NCBI GenBank assembly: GCA_963815045.1
Contig: CAWFET010000004.1
Span: 62,001 to 126,000 of the forward strand
DNA from: DASUPK01 sp963815045
GTDB lineage: Bacteria > Actinomycetota > Thermoleophilia > Solirubrobacterales > 70-9
DNA length: 64,000 bases
Reading direction: 5' to 3'
The position numbers and the translations under genes were made by a program. Each line of letters starts with the position of its first letter. The first letter of the stretch is position 1. The notes beneath the pieces were generated by a model. That model was given only the letters and a program-made list of their open reading frames with translations. It was not told where the DNA came from and searched no databases. Below, piece after piece: positions 8,129-16,968 of the stretch.

Positions 8129-9070
8129 TCAGGGAGTCAGCACGATCTTGCCCTTCGCCCGGCCGTCCTCGAGGCGCCGGTGCGCCTCGGCGGCCCGGGC
8201 GAGGGGGAACGCCTCCTCGATGACGACCCGCAGGCTGCCCTGGTCGGCCAGGGCGGCGAGGGACTCGAGTCCGGCGTAGTCGGGCTCCACCAGGAAGGAC
8301 AGCGCGCGCTTCGACTGATCCCGGGCGGCGGCCTCGACCGCATCGGGCACGTCGGCCGGGATGCAGAGCCAGAGGCCGCCGGTTCGCAGCGTCCGCAGGG
8401 AGCGCAACCCGTACTCCTCGCCCGCCACGAGGTCGAGCACGACGTCGACGTCCGAGACGACCTCCTCGAACGGTCGGGCCGTGTAGTCGATCGGCTCGTC
8501 GACGCCGAGACCGAGTAGGAAGTCATGCTTCTCCTCCCGGGCCGTTCCGATCACGTGGGCCCCGCGCGCCTTCGCGATCTGCACGGCGAGGTGCCCGACG
8601 CCGCCGGCCGCGGCGTGAATCAGGACGCGGGTGCCCTCCCCCACTTCTGCCACGTCGACGAGCGCCTGCCATGCCGTCAGCCCGGCGAGCGGCAGGCCTC
8701 CGGCCTGCTCGTCGGTGAGGGCGTGCGGGGTGCGCGCGAGCTGGCGGGCCGGCGAGGTGACGAACTCCGCATAGGCGCGCGCGAGCCGCGGGAACCAGGG
8801 CATGCCGAAGACGCGATCGCCCGGGGCAAAGCGGGTGACGTCGGGGTCGACCGCCTCCACCACGCCCGCGACGTCCCAGCCGAGGATCATCGGCGGGTCC
8901 CCGATCGCGTCGCGGAACCCGCCCCCATTGCGGGTCTTCCAGTCGACGGGGTTGATGCCGGCCGCGGTGACGCGGACGAGCACCTCCGTCGGCAGGGGCT
9001 CCGGGCGATCGACATCCTGAAGCTCGAGCACCTCGGGCCCACCGGCCTCCTGCATCACGACGGCCTTCAG
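8129..9070 (-). CDS. NADP-dependent zinc-type alcohol dehydrogenase / quinone oxidoreductase
   Basis: A medium-chain dehydrogenase of about 313 residues. It has the N-terminal GroES-like domain with AAGINPVDWKTRNGG and the Rossmann domain with VLIHAAAGGVGHLAVQIAKARGAHVIGT. No catalytic-zinc Cys/His set is present, so it belongs to the zinc-free quinone-reductase branch. The family start MKAVVMQEAGG corresponds here to a CTG codon at 9068-9070 that overlaps the TGA of the upstream gene (CTGA). The nearest in-frame conventional codons are the adjacent GTG and ATG at codons 5 and 6. Coupled to the flavin-binding protein gene before it. Confidence 0.85.
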   Translation of the reverse strand: MKAVVMQEAGGPEVLELQDVDRPEPLPTEVLVRVTAAGINPVDWKTRNGGGFRDAIGDPPMILGWDVAGVVEAVDPDVTRFAPGDRVFGMPWFPRLARAYAEFVTSPARQLARTPHALTDEQAGGLPLAGLTAWQALVDVAEVGEGTRVLIHAAAGGVGHLAVQIAKARGAHVIGTAREEKHDFLLGLGVDEPIDYTARPFEEVVSDVDVVLDLVAGEEYGLRSLRTLRTGGLWLCIPADVPDAVEAAARDQSKRALSFLVEPDYAGLESLAALADQGSLRVVIEEAFPLARAAEAHRRLEDGRAKGKIVLTP

Positions 9071-9525
9071 CGGAGATCGACCTCCACGCGATGATCGTGC
9101 TCGTCGAGGACGTAGACGGCCTCGGCCGTCGCGCGGAAGAGGCGGTGGCGCGACGGCGGTCGCACGTCCTCCTGGGTCCACTCGCCGCCGCCGTGGCTCA
9201 CGGAACGCTTCGAGTAGACCTCGATCGGCTCGGCCGCCTCGTGAGCGGGCAGCTCCTGCGCCACCCCCGAGATGTAGACGCCCTGGCCGGTGCCGATCCG
9301 CGCCGAGGAGTCGAAGACCACGATCCCGACCTCACGGCGGTCGCGCAGATTCGTCGAATGCTCGGCTTCGGGATCGGAGACCCAGAAGAACTCGCGGTAG
9401 CCCGAGTGCGCGTAGTAGACCGGCGAGGCCCACGGCTGGCCGCCGCGGTTGGCCGTCGCGACGACCATGTAGAGGCTCGCGTCGAGGATCTTCCGCGCGA
9501 TCTCGTGTTCGTGCGGCTCGGGCAT
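9067..9525 (-). CDS. Pyridoxamine 5'-phosphate oxidase-like flavin-binding protein
   Basis: The 152-residue protein has the split-barrel fold of PNPOx-like proteins: ILDASLYMVVATANRGGQPWASPVYYAH, followed by FFWVSDPEAEHSTNLRDRREV. This group binds FMN or F420 and reduces small molecules. ATG 9525 is preferred; a longer reading to 9804 runs across the divergent hydrolase gene. The stop overlaps the presumed CTG start of the dehydrogenase at 9070, so both redox proteins are probably made together. Confidence 0.8.
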   Translation of the reverse strand: MPEPHEHEIARKILDASLYMVVATANRGGQPWASPVYYAHSGYREFFWVSDPEAEHSTNLRDRREVGIVVFDSSARIGTGQGVYISGVAQELPAHEAAEPIEVYSKRSVSHGGGEWTQEDVRPPSRHRLFRATAEAVYVLDEHDHRVEVDLR

Positions 9526-9616
9526 CGCGGGCAGTATCCCCTCCTCAGCCGGGTCTCCAACCCTCCGTAGGAAATAGGCTCCGCGTATCGAGGTCGACCA
9601 CCTCAACTGCGGAACG

Positions 9617-10417
9617 ATGTGCCCGAGGGGAGCTCGTCTGCTCGCCGGACACGGCGGGCTCCTGGAGACGACCACTGTCGTCGCCCACTGCCTGCTGATC
9701 GAGATGGGCGGCGAGCTCGTCCTGGTCGACACGGGATACGGCCTGGGCGACTGCGCGAACCCGAAGCGCCTCGGGCAGCCGTTCCGCGCGCTCGTCGCCC
9801 CCATCTGCGAGGAGCGGGAGACCGCGATCCGCCAGGTCGAGGCGCTCGGTCACGATCCGGCCGATGTCCGGCACATCGTCACCACGCATCTCGACGTCGA
9901 CCACGCCGGCGGGATCGGCGACTTCCCGGACGCCCAGATCCACGTGTTCGCGTCCGAGCTGGCAGCGGCACGGTCGCCGTCACTGAAGGAGCGCGCCCGC
10001 TACGTCTCGGAGCAATGGGGACCGAACCCGATCTGGGTCGAGCACGGCGCCGGCGGCGACAGCTGGTTCGGCTTCGAGAGCGTCCGGCTCCTCCCCCACC
10101 TCGACGCGGAGATCGCGATGATCCCCCTTCCCGGCCACACCGCGGGCCACTGCGGAGTCGCGATCAACACCTCCGGCGGCTGGCTGCTCCACTGCGGCGA
10201 CGCCTTCTTCTTCGCCGGCGAGATCGAGACGCCACGCCGGTGTCCACCCGGCATGCGCCTGTTCCAGACGATCAACCAGCACGACGGCAGGGCACGCCAC
10301 CGAAACCAGGAGCGGCTGCGCGAGCTCCAGCGAGACCATGGCGACGAGGTGACGCTCTACTGCTCGCACGACGCCTCGATGCTCGAGGCCGCGCAGCGGC
10401 AGCCGGCCGCCGCCTGA
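9617..10417 (+). CDS. Metallo-beta-lactamase-fold hydrolase, lactonase-like
   Basis: The 266-residue protein carries the zinc-binding motif THLDVDHAGG (HxHxDH type with Leu-Asp-Val spacing), the later ligand GHTAGHCG and CGDAFF, and the distal YCSHDAS. It resembles the N-acyl homoserine lactonase branch, but substrate cannot be assigned. The reading frame continues upstream of ATG 9617 with VDHLNCGTM, the usual beginning of this family, yet has no ATG, GTG or TTG before a stop at 9575. Initiation at a non-standard codon such as ATC 9587 is possible. The stop overlaps the next gene (TGATG). Confidence 0.85.
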   Translation: MCPRGARLLAGHGGLLETTTVVAHCLLIEMGGELVLVDTGYGLGDCANPKRLGQPFRALVAPICEERETAIRQVEALGHDPADVRHIVTTHLDVDHAGGIGDFPDAQIHVFASELAAARSPSLKERARYVSEQWGPNPIWVEHGAGGDSWFGFESVRLLPHLDAEIAMIPLPGHTAGHCGVAINTSGGWLLHCGDAFFFAGEIETPRRCPPGMRLFQTINQHDGRARHRNQERLRELQRDHGDEVTLYCSHDASMLEAAQRQPAAA

Positions 10418-10866
10418 TGGCGCCGGATCAGCCCGCCGCCGCGAAGGCGCTGAAGGAGCTGGAGGTCCTGCTCGGCGAGTGGACGCTTCGAGCGACCCCA
10501 CCCGGCGGGGAGCCGTGGCCGGGCGAGGGCCGCGCCACCTTCGAATGGCTGGAGGGCGATCGGCTGCTGCTCCAGCGCACGAGAGCGCCCGACCCGGCGC
10601 CGGACGGCATCTGCGTGATCGGCTGCGACGCGGCCAACGGCCGCTACTTCCAGCTCTACACGGACGAACGGGACGTCTGCCGCGTCTACGAGATGTCGAT
10701 CGGCGACGGCGAGTGGAAGCTCTGGCGCGACGGCGAGCCCTTCTCGCAGCGCTTCACGGCGACGATCTCGGAGGACGGCAAGTCCATCGACGGGCGCTGG
10801 GAGGCGGCGAAGGACGGCACCAACTGGGAGGTCGACTTCGACCTCACCTACACGCGGGTCGGCTAG
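10417..10866 (+). CDS. DUF1579-like lipocalin-fold protein
   Basis: A 149-residue cytoplasmic protein whose strands LGEWTLRATPPGG, ATFEWLEGDRLLLQRT, CVIGCDAANGRYFQLYTDE and ISEDGKSIDGRWE match small beta-barrel proteins that measure about 150 residues and are often listed as DUF1579 or hypothetical. ATG 10417 overlaps the stop of the hydrolase gene (TGATG), so it is translationally coupled. No catalytic residues are evident; ligand binding is the likely role. Confidence 0.7.
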   Translation: MAPDQPAAAKALKELEVLLGEWTLRATPPGGEPWPGEGRATFEWLEGDRLLLQRTRAPDPAPDGICVIGCDAANGRYFQLYTDERDVCRVYEMSIGDGEWKLWRDGEPFSQRFTATISEDGKSIDGRWEAAKDGTNWEVDFDLTYTRVG

Positions 10867-10870
10867 CCGG

Positions 10871-11611
10871 CTACTTCTTCTTCTTGGGCTTCTTGCCCAG
10901 CTTCACGGCGACGGCAGCACCGTCCGCGAGGGAAGTCCCGGGCGTCACCGATTGCGAGCGCACGAATTTGGCCTTCCGTCCCTTCGTGCCCTTCTTCTTC
11001 TTGACAGTGCCGAGCCTGCAGGCGGCGGCCGAGAGGGCCTGCTTTGCGGCGCCGAGCTTCTTCCCCTTGAGACCGGGGACCAGGCAGTAGCGGACGGTCG
11101 CGTTGTAGGCGAACTCGATGGGACCGCTCGGCCCGGATGGCTGAGCGGGCCCACCGTCCTGGAGAGCCGGGAACCATCCCGCGCCGAAATAGGTCGGACT
11201 GGATATGACGACGTCGGCCCTGTCCACGCTCGTGCTGTTGTCGAACCCGATCAGTTGGCCCTTCTGGATCGGGACGCTGACCGGCTGGTCGACCCTCCCA
11301 CCGTTGAGGAGGATGGGTGGCCCGCTGCCCGTGGCGAGCGCGACATCTCCGGCGGAGAGCTGCAGCACACGCATCCGGAAGGGCCCGCCCGTGAACCCCT
11401 GCGTCCGCCAGTTGATGACGGTCCCGTCGACGGGAGATGTGAGGTTCGGACCGGAAACCATCGCCGTGGTGCCCACCGATCCTGACGGATTGTTCGTGTA
11501 CGTCGACGTGAGCGGGCTCCCGATCGTGACGGTGGCAGCTCCGGCGGTACCCGTGATCACGACCAACATCGCGACGGTCATCCCAGTGAGTGCTGCCCAC
11601 ATCCCCTTCAC
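10871..11611 (-). CDS. Secreted protein with C-terminal PASTA-like domain and poly-Lys tail
   Basis: The 246-residue product begins at GTG 11611, seven bases after GGAGG, and has a signal peptide ending GTAGA. A beta-sandwich region follows to about residue 165. The C-terminal 75 residues resemble a PASTA domain (CLVPGLKGKKLGAAKQAL, then VTPGTSLADGAAVAVKLG) with a lysine-rich insertion and the tail KKPKKKK. PASTA domains bind peptidoglycan fragments, which fits an exported wall-associated protein. It is divergent from the S53 protease gene. Confidence 0.75.
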   Translation of the reverse strand: MKGMWAALTGMTVAMLVVITGTAGAATVTIGSPLTSTYTNNPSGSVGTTAMVSGPNLTSPVDGTVINWRTQGFTGGPFRMRVLQLSAGDVALATGSGPPILLNGGRVDQPVSVPIQKGQLIGFDNSTSVDRADVVISSPTYFGAGWFPALQDGGPAQPSGPSGPIEFAYNATVRYCLVPGLKGKKLGAAKQALSAAACRLGTVKKKKGTKGRKAKFVRSQSVTPGTSLADGAAVAVKLGKKPKKKK

Positions 11612-11757
11612 ACGTCCTCCTCCGTTCGCCTTTCGGGAGGGATACCAGACATGATGAGGGGCCGATGTACTAAATTTTCGCGAGAGCGAGACGCAGGGGG
11701 AGTGCGGATCGCATAACGGGAACTGCGATCGGCGGCTTGCCGCCGGGGAGAGTGCAA

Positions 11758-12969
11758 ATGCGTCTTCGCCACCTGACCATCGCCGGGGCGGTTGTCGCCT
11801 CGTCGCTCGCACTGACGCTCACCGTCACCGGTGGGGCGTCGGGTGCCTCATTGCCCAAGACCAGCGTCATCCCGGGTGCCTGCGCGCTCGATCTGCGCGC
11901 GGACCACTCGCACTGCAACCTGAACGTGATCGCCAACCTGAAGGGTGAGCCCAGGGCGGCGGCGGCGCCGACGGCCGGGTACGGCCCGGCCGACCTCCGG
12001 AGCGCCTACGCCCTTCCCTCGAGCGGCGGCTCGGGTCAGACGATCGCGATCGTCGACGCCTACGGCGACAACACCGCCGAGGCGGACATGAACGCCTACC
12101 GCTCCAACTACGGCCTGTCGGCCTGCGCCACGGCCAACGGCTGCTTCAAGAAGGTCAACCAGAGCGGAGTCCAGGGCTCCTACCCGTCGAACAACCAGGG
12201 TTGGGCGCTCGAGACCCAGCTCGACCTCGAGATGGCCTCCGCGATCTGCCCCGGCTGCAAGATCCTCCTGGTCGAGGCGACCAACAACCAGAACACCAGC
12301 CTCTATGCGGCGGAGGACACCGCGGCGCGGCTCGGGGCGAAGGTGATCTCCAACAGCTACGGCGGCAGTGAGGCGAGCTCGGAGACCTCCGACGACGCCC
12401 ACTTCAACCACCCGGGCGTGGCGATCACCGTCTCGTCGGGAGACAGCGGCTACGGAGTCGAGTACCCGGCCGCGTCGCGGTACGTGACCGCGGTCGGCGG
12501 CACGACGCTCAACCGCGCCTCGAACTCGCGCGGCTGGACGGAGACCGCCTGGAACGGCTCAGGCTCGGGATGTTCGGCCTACGAGGCGAAGCAGGCCTGG
12601 CAGGCCGACTCGGGCTGCGCCCGCCGCACGGTCGCGGACGTCTCCGCGGTCGCCGACCCGAACACCGGTGTCGCGGTCTACGACTCGAACTGCAATTTCC
12701 TCAGCCAGCTCCTCGGCCAGTGCTTCAAGGGCTGGGGCGTGGTCGGCGGCACCAGCGCCTCGGCGCCGATCGTCGCAGGCGTCTATGGGCTGGCCGGAAA
12801 CGCGGGGAGCGTCACCTACGGCTCATTCCCGTACAGCCACACGTCGTCGCTCTTCGACGTCACCTCGGGGACCAACGGCACCTGCAGCCCGGCGTACCTG
12901 TGCACCTCCGGTGCCGGCTACGACGGGCCGACGGGCCTCGGCTCGCCGAACGGGACCGGGGCCTTCTAG
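11758..12969 (+). CDS. Secreted S53 (sedolisin/kumamolisin-like) peptidase
   Basis: The 403-residue protease starts at ATG 11758 after GGGGAGAG and carries a signal peptide ending GGASGA. The sedolisin triad is visible: Glu and Asp in WALETQLDLEMA (E-x3-D), the oxyanion Asp in VSSGDSGYG, and the nucleophile in GGTSASAP. The C-terminal GYDGPTGLGSPNG is the usual calcium-site region. The long activation domain of fungal sedolisins is missing, as in short bacterial members. It should cleave proteins outside the cell, often at acidic pH. Cysteine pairs suggest disulfides. Confidence 0.88.
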   Translation: MRLRHLTIAGAVVASSLALTLTVTGGASGASLPKTSVIPGACALDLRADHSHCNLNVIANLKGEPRAAAAPTAGYGPADLRSAYALPSSGGSGQTIAIVDAYGDNTAEADMNAYRSNYGLSACATANGCFKKVNQSGVQGSYPSNNQGWALETQLDLEMASAICPGCKILLVEATNNQNTSLYAAEDTAARLGAKVISNSYGGSEASSETSDDAHFNHPGVAITVSSGDSGYGVEYPAASRYVTAVGGTTLNRASNSRGWTETAWNGSGSGCSAYEAKQAWQADSGCARRTVADVSAVADPNTGVAVYDSNCNFLSQLLGQCFKGWGVVGGTSASAPIVAGVYGLAGNAGSVTYGSFPYSHTSSLFDVTSGTNGTCSPAYLCTSGAGYDGPTGLGSPNGTGAF

Positions 12970-13024
12970 CCGGATCCAAAATTGCCATTGCTGTGCGCCC
13001 GGGCCCTCCCTAGGGTCCGGGCGC

Positions 13025-13396
13025 ATGTTGTTCGCCAAGCGACGTCTCAAGAAGAACGGTGAGCGCGCCACCGCGCTGGTCGCCTCGTGCGAGGAGCGCA
13101 GCAAGGTCACGAGCAACGAGCTGCGCGACTACGACTACGTGCTCGAGGTGCACACCGAGGCCGGCGAGGCCTTCGAGGCCAAGGTGCGCGACAAGTTCTG
13201 GATCACGGGCCTCCGCCCCACCGAGGGCGATGATGAGGTCCCCGTTCGGTTCGACCCCTCCAGCAAGGAAACCGTGTTCGACTTCGAGGGAGACCCCCGC
13301 TACGACGTCGACGCGATGAACGAGCGGACCGTGAAGCTGAAGGCCGAGACCCGGGCGCTCAAGGCGAGCAACCCGGGTCAGGGCCCACAGCCCTAG
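13025..13396 (+). CDS. Uncharacterised 123-residue cytoplasmic protein
   Basis: The product is charged and has no membrane segment. It opens MLFAKRRLKKNGERATALV and then shows a beta-rich core (DYVLEVHTEAGEAFEAKVRDKF) that recalls the beta-barrel repeats of DUF3592/DUF4178-like proteins. No catalytic motif is visible. Its stop shares CTAG with the convergent exporter gene. Function not recognised. Confidence 0.6.
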   Translation: MLFAKRRLKKNGERATALVASCEERSKVTSNELRDYDYVLEVHTEAGEAFEAKVRDKFWITGLRPTEGDDEVPVRFDPSSKETVFDFEGDPRYDVDAMNERTVKLKAETRALKASNPGQGPQP

Positions 13397-14949
13397 TCGC
13401 GGGCCCCGGCCACCGCGACCTGACCGGGCGCCTCCATCGGCTCGCGCTCGATCTCGCTCTCGCGAACCAGCCACAGGGCCAGCACCGCGCCCGCGAGGCA
13501 GAGCAGCCCACCCAGCGTGAGCACGTCGTTGAAGCCGGCGAGGAACCCATCGCGTGCGGCGTTCGATGCCGCCTGCCGGCTCCCGGGCGGAATTGACGCC
13601 ACCGCCTGGTGCAGGCTCCCCGACGACGCAGCCTCGACGAGCTGGCGCGGGTGGCCGCCCTGGGCGAGGGGCGTGCCCGCGGTCAGGTCGCGGACCTTGT
13701 CCGCACCGCGGCCGATGAAGATCGCTCCCCAGACGGCGACGCCGACGGCGACGCCGACCTGGCGGAACGTGTCGTTGATGCCGGCCGCCATGCCGCTGCG
13801 CTCCTTCGGCACCACGCTGAGCGCCACGTCGGCGATCACCGGGTTGAGGAAGCCCACGCCCGCGCCGAGGAGGAGGAAGCCGCCGAGCAGCGTGGTCCAG
13901 CCGTCACTCGCCTGGACACCGGACATCAGCATCAGCCCGGCTCCCGCCACCGCGAGGCTTGCGCTCATCAGGAAGCGTGCCGGCACCCGGGACAGCAGCA
14001 TCCCGGAGATCGGCGCGGCGAAGAAGCTGACCACCGTGACCGGCAGGTAGCGCAGCCCGGCCTGCAGCGGCGAGTAGCCGAGGTAGTTCTGCAGGTACAG
14101 GGTCAGATACAGGAAGAGGGCGAACGCCGAGGCCGAGACGGCAAAGGCCGCCAGCTGGACGCCGGTGAACGACGGCCGCTTGAACAGGCCCAGCGGGAGC
14201 ATCGGCTCGCTCACGCGGCTCTCGACGGCGATGAACCCGCCCATCAGGAGCGCCCCTCCGGCGAACAGCGAGACGATCGGCGTGCTGCCCCAGCCCTCAT
14301 CGTTCCCGCGGACAAGTGCCAGCACCAGCACGAATAGGGCGGCGCTGAAGGTCGCCACGCCGGCCCAGTCGATCCGGGTCGCGTTCGGGTCACGGGTCTC
14401 ACGCAACTTCAGATAGGTGATCGCGATCGCGGCCAGCCCGATCGGAACGTTGAGATAGAAGATCGACTGCCAGCCGAGACCGTCGGTGAGCGCACCTCCG
14501 ACCAGCGGTCCCACCGCGACGGCGACGCCGATCGAGGCGCCGTAGATCCCCATGGCCGTACCGCGCTCGCGGCCCGCCGGGAACTCCTGCGCGACCAGGG
14601 CCAGGGAGACGGCGAACATGATCGCCCCTCCCACTCCCTGCAGCGCACGGGAGAGGTTGAGGAAGGTCGGGTCGGGCGACAGACCGCAGAGCAGCGAGGC
14701 GAGGGAGAAGATCCCCAGGCCCACCGCGAACACGCGACGGCGCCCCAGGCGGTCGGCGAGCGAGCCCGCCGTCAGGACCAGGGCAGCAAGGGTGAGCGCG
14801 TAGGCATCTACGACCCACTGAAGATCGGTGAAGCTGGCGCCCAGGTCCTTGCGGATCGAGGGGAGCGCAACGTTGACGACCGTGATGTCGAGCAGCAACA
14901 TGAATGTCGCCACCGTGACGGCCAGCAGGGTCCACCATTTCCGAGCCAT
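13393..14949 (-). CDS. DHA2-family (EmrB/QacA) drug:proton antiporter
   Basis: A 518-residue transporter with 14 predicted membrane helices. It has motif D1/A, LDITVVNVALPSI then GSLADRLGRRR between helices 2 and 3, and an antiporter motif C-like segment GIYGASIGVAVAVGPLVGG in helix 5, so it should export hydrophobic drugs using the proton gradient. ATG 14949 follows AAAGGAG by seven bases. A close match to an ECF41-type promoter (TGTCACG-N16-CGTC) lies just upstream, interlocked with the promoter of the divergent ECF41 sigma gene, suggesting that the exporter belongs to that sigma factor's regulon. Confidence 0.9.
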   Translation of the reverse strand: MARKWWTLLAVTVATFMLLLDITVVNVALPSIRKDLGASFTDLQWVVDAYALTLAALVLTAGSLADRLGRRRVFAVGLGIFSLASLLCGLSPDPTFLNLSRALQGVGGAIMFAVSLALVAQEFPAGRERGTAMGIYGASIGVAVAVGPLVGGALTDGLGWQSIFYLNVPIGLAAIAITYLKLRETRDPNATRIDWAGVATFSAALFVLVLALVRGNDEGWGSTPIVSLFAGGALLMGGFIAVESRVSEPMLPLGLFKRPSFTGVQLAAFAVSASAFALFLYLTLYLQNYLGYSPLQAGLRYLPVTVVSFFAAPISGMLLSRVPARFLMSASLAVAGAGLMLMSGVQASDGWTTLLGGFLLLGAGVGFLNPVIADVALSVVPKERSGMAAGINDTFRQVGVAVGVAVWGAIFIGRGADKVRDLTAGTPLAQGGHPRQLVEAASSGSLHQAVASIPPGSRQAASNAARDGFLAGFNDVLTLGGLLCLAGAVLALWLVRESEIEREPMEAPGQVAVAGARD

Positions 14950-14966
14950 TTCGAGTCTCCTTTCGC

Positions 14967-14993
14967 CGTCACATCGGCGGCATTTCGTTCGTC
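14967..14993 (+). promoter_or_regulatory. ECF41-type promoter of the sigma gene
   Basis: CGTCACA at 14967-14973 and CGTC at 14990-14993 are separated by 16 bases, matching the published ECF41 consensus TGTCACA-N16-CGTC as I recall it, with one mismatch at the first base. Transcription would start near 15000, about 29 bases before the sigma ATG. This fits the autoregulation known for the group. Confidence 0.65.
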
Positions 14994-15002
14994 AGTTGCT
15001 AT

Positions 15003-15029
15003 GACGGATGCGAACGAGAGGACGTGACA
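15003..15029 (-). promoter_or_regulatory. ECF41-type promoter of the DHA2 exporter gene
   Basis: On the minus strand TGTCACG (15029-15023) is followed after exactly 16 bases by CGTC (15006-15003). Transcription would start near 14996, about 47 bases before the exporter ATG. Its -35 box lies between the Shine-Dalgarno and the ATG of the sigma gene. Confidence 0.6.
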
Positions 15030-15898
15030 TGAACGACCAGGAACTGCTCGCCGAGCGCTTCGAGGAACACCGCACCTATCTGCATTCGGTCGCCTACCGG
15101 ATGCTCGGCTCCACCGGCGAATCCGACGACGCCGTCCAGGAGGCGTGGCTGCGGCTGAGCCGGTCGGAGACGGACGAGGTCGAGAACCTGCGCGCCTGGC
15201 TCACGACCGTCGTCAGCCGCGTCTGCCTCGACATGCTCCGATCGCGGAGGAGCCGCAACGAAGCCGACGTCGCCGGCCCGGAGTACGTCGAGCCGGTCGT
15301 CACCGAGCTGACCGAGGAGAACCCCGCCGAGGAAGCGGAGCTCTCCGACTCCGTGGGAATGGCGATGCTGGTCGTACTCGAGAACCTCACGCCCGCCGAG
15401 CGGATCGCCTTCGTCCTGCACGACATGTTCGGAGTCCCGTTCAGCGAGATCGGCCAGATCGCCGGCCGCACCCCGGACGCAGCGCGGCAGCTCGCGAGCC
15501 GGGCGCGCCGGCAGGTCCGCGGGTCGGTGCCGCCACGGGATCCCGACATGGAGACCCAGCGCCAGGTGGTCGACGCCTTCCTGGCCGCCGCCCGGGCGGG
15601 GGACTTCGAGGCGCTGCTCGAGATGCTCGATCCCGACGTGATCCAGCGGATTCACACCGTCGAGGGCGATCCGCGCTGGGCGCCCACACTGGTGGGCCGC
15701 GAGAAGGTGGCGAGGCGGGCGATGGCCCGCGGTGCACCCTTCGCCCCGTACGCCCGTCCGGCGATCGTCAACGGGAACATGGGCGCGGTGGTCGAGATCG
15801 ACGGCAGGCGGATCGTGACCCAGGCGCTGACGATCACGAACGGCAAGATCACCACGATGGACGTCTTCCTGGAGCCGATGAGCCCCGATCGGCCGTAA
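15029..15898 (+). CDS. ECF41-family (SigJ-like) sigma factor with SnoaL-like C-terminal domain
   Basis: The 289-residue protein has sigma region 2 (AYRMLGSTGESDDAVQEAWLRL), region 4 (LTPAERIAFVLHDMFGVPFSEIGQIAGRTPDAARQLASRAR) and, from about residue 180, a SnoaL/NTF2-like domain (VVDAFLAAARAGDFEALLEMLDPDV). This layout defines ECF41, where the fused C-terminal domain controls activity in place of an anti-sigma factor. ATG 15029 follows GAGAGGA. ECF41 genes usually sit beside carboxymuconolactone-decarboxylase or oxidoreductase genes; here the partner is a DHA2 exporter. Confidence 0.9.
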   Translation: MNDQELLAERFEEHRTYLHSVAYRMLGSTGESDDAVQEAWLRLSRSETDEVENLRAWLTTVVSRVCLDMLRSRRSRNEADVAGPEYVEPVVTELTEENPAEEAELSDSVGMAMLVVLENLTPAERIAFVLHDMFGVPFSEIGQIAGRTPDAARQLASRARRQVRGSVPPRDPDMETQRQVVDAFLAAARAGDFEALLEMLDPDVIQRIHTVEGDPRWAPTLVGREKVARRAMARGAPFAPYARPAIVNGNMGAVVEIDGRRIVTQALTITNGKITTMDVFLEPMSPDRP

Positions 15899-15958
15899 CC
15901 CCTGCCCGCCCCCTGGCGCTGACGTTAGAGAAGCCAGCAGTCAGGGAAAGGAGCAGTC

Positions 15959-16834
15959 ATGCAGGGAGTTCGAGTACGCGGCACGGCGGCGCTTGCGATG
16001 GCGGGAGCCGTCGTCTGCCTCATCGTGGGGCTCATCGGTGGAGCCGGCGGCGCTAGCGCCGCGATCGGCTCGACCGATCTGTCGATGACCAAGACCGACA
16101 CGGCCGACCCGGTGACGGTCGGCGACACGTTCGCCTATGTGCTGACGGTCAAGAACGAGGGCGCAAACGACGCCGGTGATGTGATCACCACCGACACGCT
16201 TCCGTCCCAGGTGAGCTATGTCTCGGCCACGCCTTCGGCGGGAACCTGCCAGAAGGCGAGCAGCACCATCACCTGTGATCTGGGCCAGGTCAACGCCGGC
16301 GCAACGGCGAGCGTGACCATCACGGTCAAGGCGGCCAGGAGCGGCACCGCCTCCAACTCGGCGTCGCTGACCAGCTCGGATGACACCAACGCCACCAACG
16401 ACATCGACTCCGAGACCACGGTGATCAACAAGAAGCCGAGCACCCCGAAGCCGAAGAAGCACAAGGCCAGGCCCAGCTGCGCCACGCCCACGATCGTCGG
16501 CACGGCCGGCGACGACGTGCTCCAGGGCACCTCGCACTCGGACGTCATCGTCTCGTTCACGGGTAACGATCAGGTCTTCGCGAACGGCGGCAACGACCTC
16601 ATCTGCACCGGCGCCGGCCGGGACTACGTCGACGCCGGCTCGGGCAAGGACTTCGTCAACGGCGGAGGTGGCCGGGACAAGCTGTTCGGCAGCGATGGCG
16701 GAGACACGCTCAAGGGCAAGAACGGCCGCGACAAGCTGCTCGGCGGCAAGGGCGACGACCTGCTGAACGGCGGTAAGAAGCGAGACAAGTGCAAGGGCGG
16801 CCCCGGCCGCGACTTCCTCGTCCGCTGCCCGTAG
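15959..16834 (+). CDS. Secreted DUF11 plus RTX calcium-binding repeat protein
   Basis: The 291-residue protein starts after a strong GGAAAGGAG signal. A signal peptide ends GGASA, a DUF11 Ig-like domain spans about residues 38-155 (MTKTDTADPVTVGDTFAYVLTV), a Lys/Pro linker follows (KKPSTPKPKKHKARPSC), and then about six RTX nonapeptides such as GGGGRDKLFG, DGGDTLKG and GKGDDLLNGG form a calcium-binding beta-roll. It ends in RCP. There is no type I secretion partner nearby and a Sec signal is present, so export is by Sec. Probably a surface or matrix protein. Confidence 0.82.
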   Translation: MQGVRVRGTAALAMAGAVVCLIVGLIGGAGGASAAIGSTDLSMTKTDTADPVTVGDTFAYVLTVKNEGANDAGDVITTDTLPSQVSYVSATPSAGTCQKASSTITCDLGQVNAGATASVTITVKAARSGTASNSASLTSSDDTNATNDIDSETTVINKKPSTPKPKKHKARPSCATPTIVGTAGDDVLQGTSHSDVIVSFTGNDQVFANGGNDLICTGAGRDYVDAGSGKDFVNGGGGRDKLFGSDGGDTLKGKNGRDKLLGGKGDDLLNGGKKRDKCKGGPGRDFLVRCP

Positions 16835-16851
16835 TCAAACGAGCGCACACG

Positions 16852-16880
16852 CGGGGCAATCCCACGACCGGGATGCCCCG
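16852..16880 (+). terminator. Hairpin after the RTX gene
   Basis: CGGGGCA(A)TCCC pairs with GGGATGCCCCG around a six-base loop, 18 bases after the stop. The stem is 11 bp with one bulged A. No U-run follows, as is common in high-GC actinobacteria. Confidence 0.55.
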
Positions 16881-16968
16881 TATGTCGGATTAGGCCGTCA
16901 GCCCCGCCCTCCGATCCCTCACCCTGGCGGGGCTGGCGGCCCTTTGATTGCGTAACGTCGCGTCGGCA

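Noticed and set aside
9617..10417. Definite quorum-quenching lactonase
   Set aside because: The fold and metal motif fit many hydrolases; nothing in the sequence or context fixes the substrate.
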